This document shows, in pieces, positions 63,659-64,000 of a stretch of DNA of 64,000 nt. Source of the stretch: an uncultured Lachnospiraceae bacterium (lineage in GTDB: Bacteria; Bacillota; Clostridia; Lachnospirales; Lachnospiraceae); contig CAJUOO010000003.1 in assembly GCA_910588535.1 (NCBI GenBank), forward strand, positions 62,001 to 126,000, given 5' to 3'. The notes below the pieces were generated by a model. The model was not told the origin of the DNA and did no database searches. It was given only the letters and a program-made list of their open reading frames with translations. Both the position numbers and the translations under genes were made by a program. Numbering within the stretch: position 1 is the first letter of the stretch; the number at the start of each line of letters is the position of its first letter.

Positions 63659-64000
63659 GATTACTCTCCTTTCGAAGGGGAAGTACAACCGTCATTGTAG
63701 TGTATTCGCCTTCTTTGCTGTCTATCCGAAGGCCGTAGTTTGTACCAAAGGTATATTTTAAGCGGAGATCTACATTGTGGATGCCGACCTTGCGAAAAAA
63801 ATCCGATTTGGCATCGTTGCTTGCGCCAGATAACACTTGGGCGATAAGCTCTTTTGACATGCCAACGCCATTATCGGTAATATCGATGTGCAGATCGCTA
63901 TTCTCCTGATGCAAGGAGACGGTGATCAGCCCATTTTCACCTTTGGCTTCAATGCCATGGAAGATGGCGTTCTCTACTATGGGCTGCAGTGTGAGCTTAG
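63651..64000 (-). CDS. YesM-type sensor histidine kinase (5' partial)
   Basis: The C-terminal 115 or so residues of a histidine kinase; the gene continues past the window edge. Visible are the N-box LQPIVENAIFHGIEAKG, then DNGVGM (G1) and VGIHNVDLRLKYTFG (G2), and the end PLRKESNHD. The N-box QPIVENAI is typical of the YesM/LytS His-kinase type. It is encoded just upstream of the YesN-type regulator and overlaps it, so they are a pair. Confidence 0.85.
   Translation of the reverse strand, partial: KLTLQPIVENAIFHGIEAKGENGLITVSLHQENSDLHIDITDNGVGMSKELIAQVLSGASNDAKSDFFRKVGIHNVDLRLKYTFGTNYGLRIDSKEGEYTTMTVVLPLRKESNHD

Overview
The window looks like a chromosomal segment of a spore-forming, low-GC clostridial bacterium, most likely a gut member of the Lachnospiraceae. 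The grounds are AT-rich DNA with purine-rich Shine-Dalgarno sites, GTG and TTG starts, a SleC-type spore cortex-lytic gene, a PBSX-type phage tail module, LytTR and YesMN regulators, and arabinofuranosidase and heparinase-like genes. Species cannot be fixed from the sequence alone.

Region 1 (1-12,400) is the right part of a prophage or phage-tail-like element: XkdQ-R-S-T-U-like baseplate genes, tail collar and fibre genes, then an embedded radical SAM enzyme followed 14 bp later by a small tail-type protein whose C-terminal half carries 31 cysteines, then lysis genes (XhlA-like, small membrane proteins, GH24 lysozyme). The right end is eroded: a transposase fragment, an AT-rich membrane-anchored cargo gene, a decayed second copy of the lysozyme 3' half, and finally sleC cut off before its C-terminal part.

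Region 2 (13,350-21,300) is housekeeping and catabolic: carA-carB followed by a carbamate kinase, then a GH51-GH43 arabinofuranosidase pair. Region 3 (21,600-31,600) is a LytTR response regulator/GHKL kinase pair, a broken Rpn-type nuclease gene, and four ABC exporter half-transporters that are a tandem duplication of a heterodimeric pair.

Region 4 (31,960-50,020) is a Wzx/Wzy-type surface polysaccharide locus. It begins with a three-module fusion (initiating sugar-phosphate transferase, SDR reductase, GT4 glycosyltransferase). It carries a WbuX-HisH-HisF amidotransferase set plus fnlABC, which together predict an L-FucNAm (acetamidino) sugar. It also has a cytidylyltransferase/SDR pair, a CDP-glycerol-type transferase, GT4, Wzy, Wzx, and an acyltransferase switched out of frame by a run of ten G.

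Region 5 (50,100-64,000) holds an AraC regulator divergent from a 1071-residue DUF5107/TPR protein. The shared upstream region has two AraC-like operator repeats 21 bp apart and three 131-bp tandem repeats that fold into paired hairpins with a compensatory change. After it come a CPBP protease, asnA, a lipoprotein, a coiled-coil protein, a heparinase II/III-like protein and a YesN/YesM two-component pair cut by the window end. Several intergenic spaces hold long palindromes, some sharing a core motif.

The strongest candidates for something undescribed are the radical SAM/Cys-rich pair inside the tail operon, the triplicated RNA-like leader, and the G-tract-switched polysaccharide acyltransferase.
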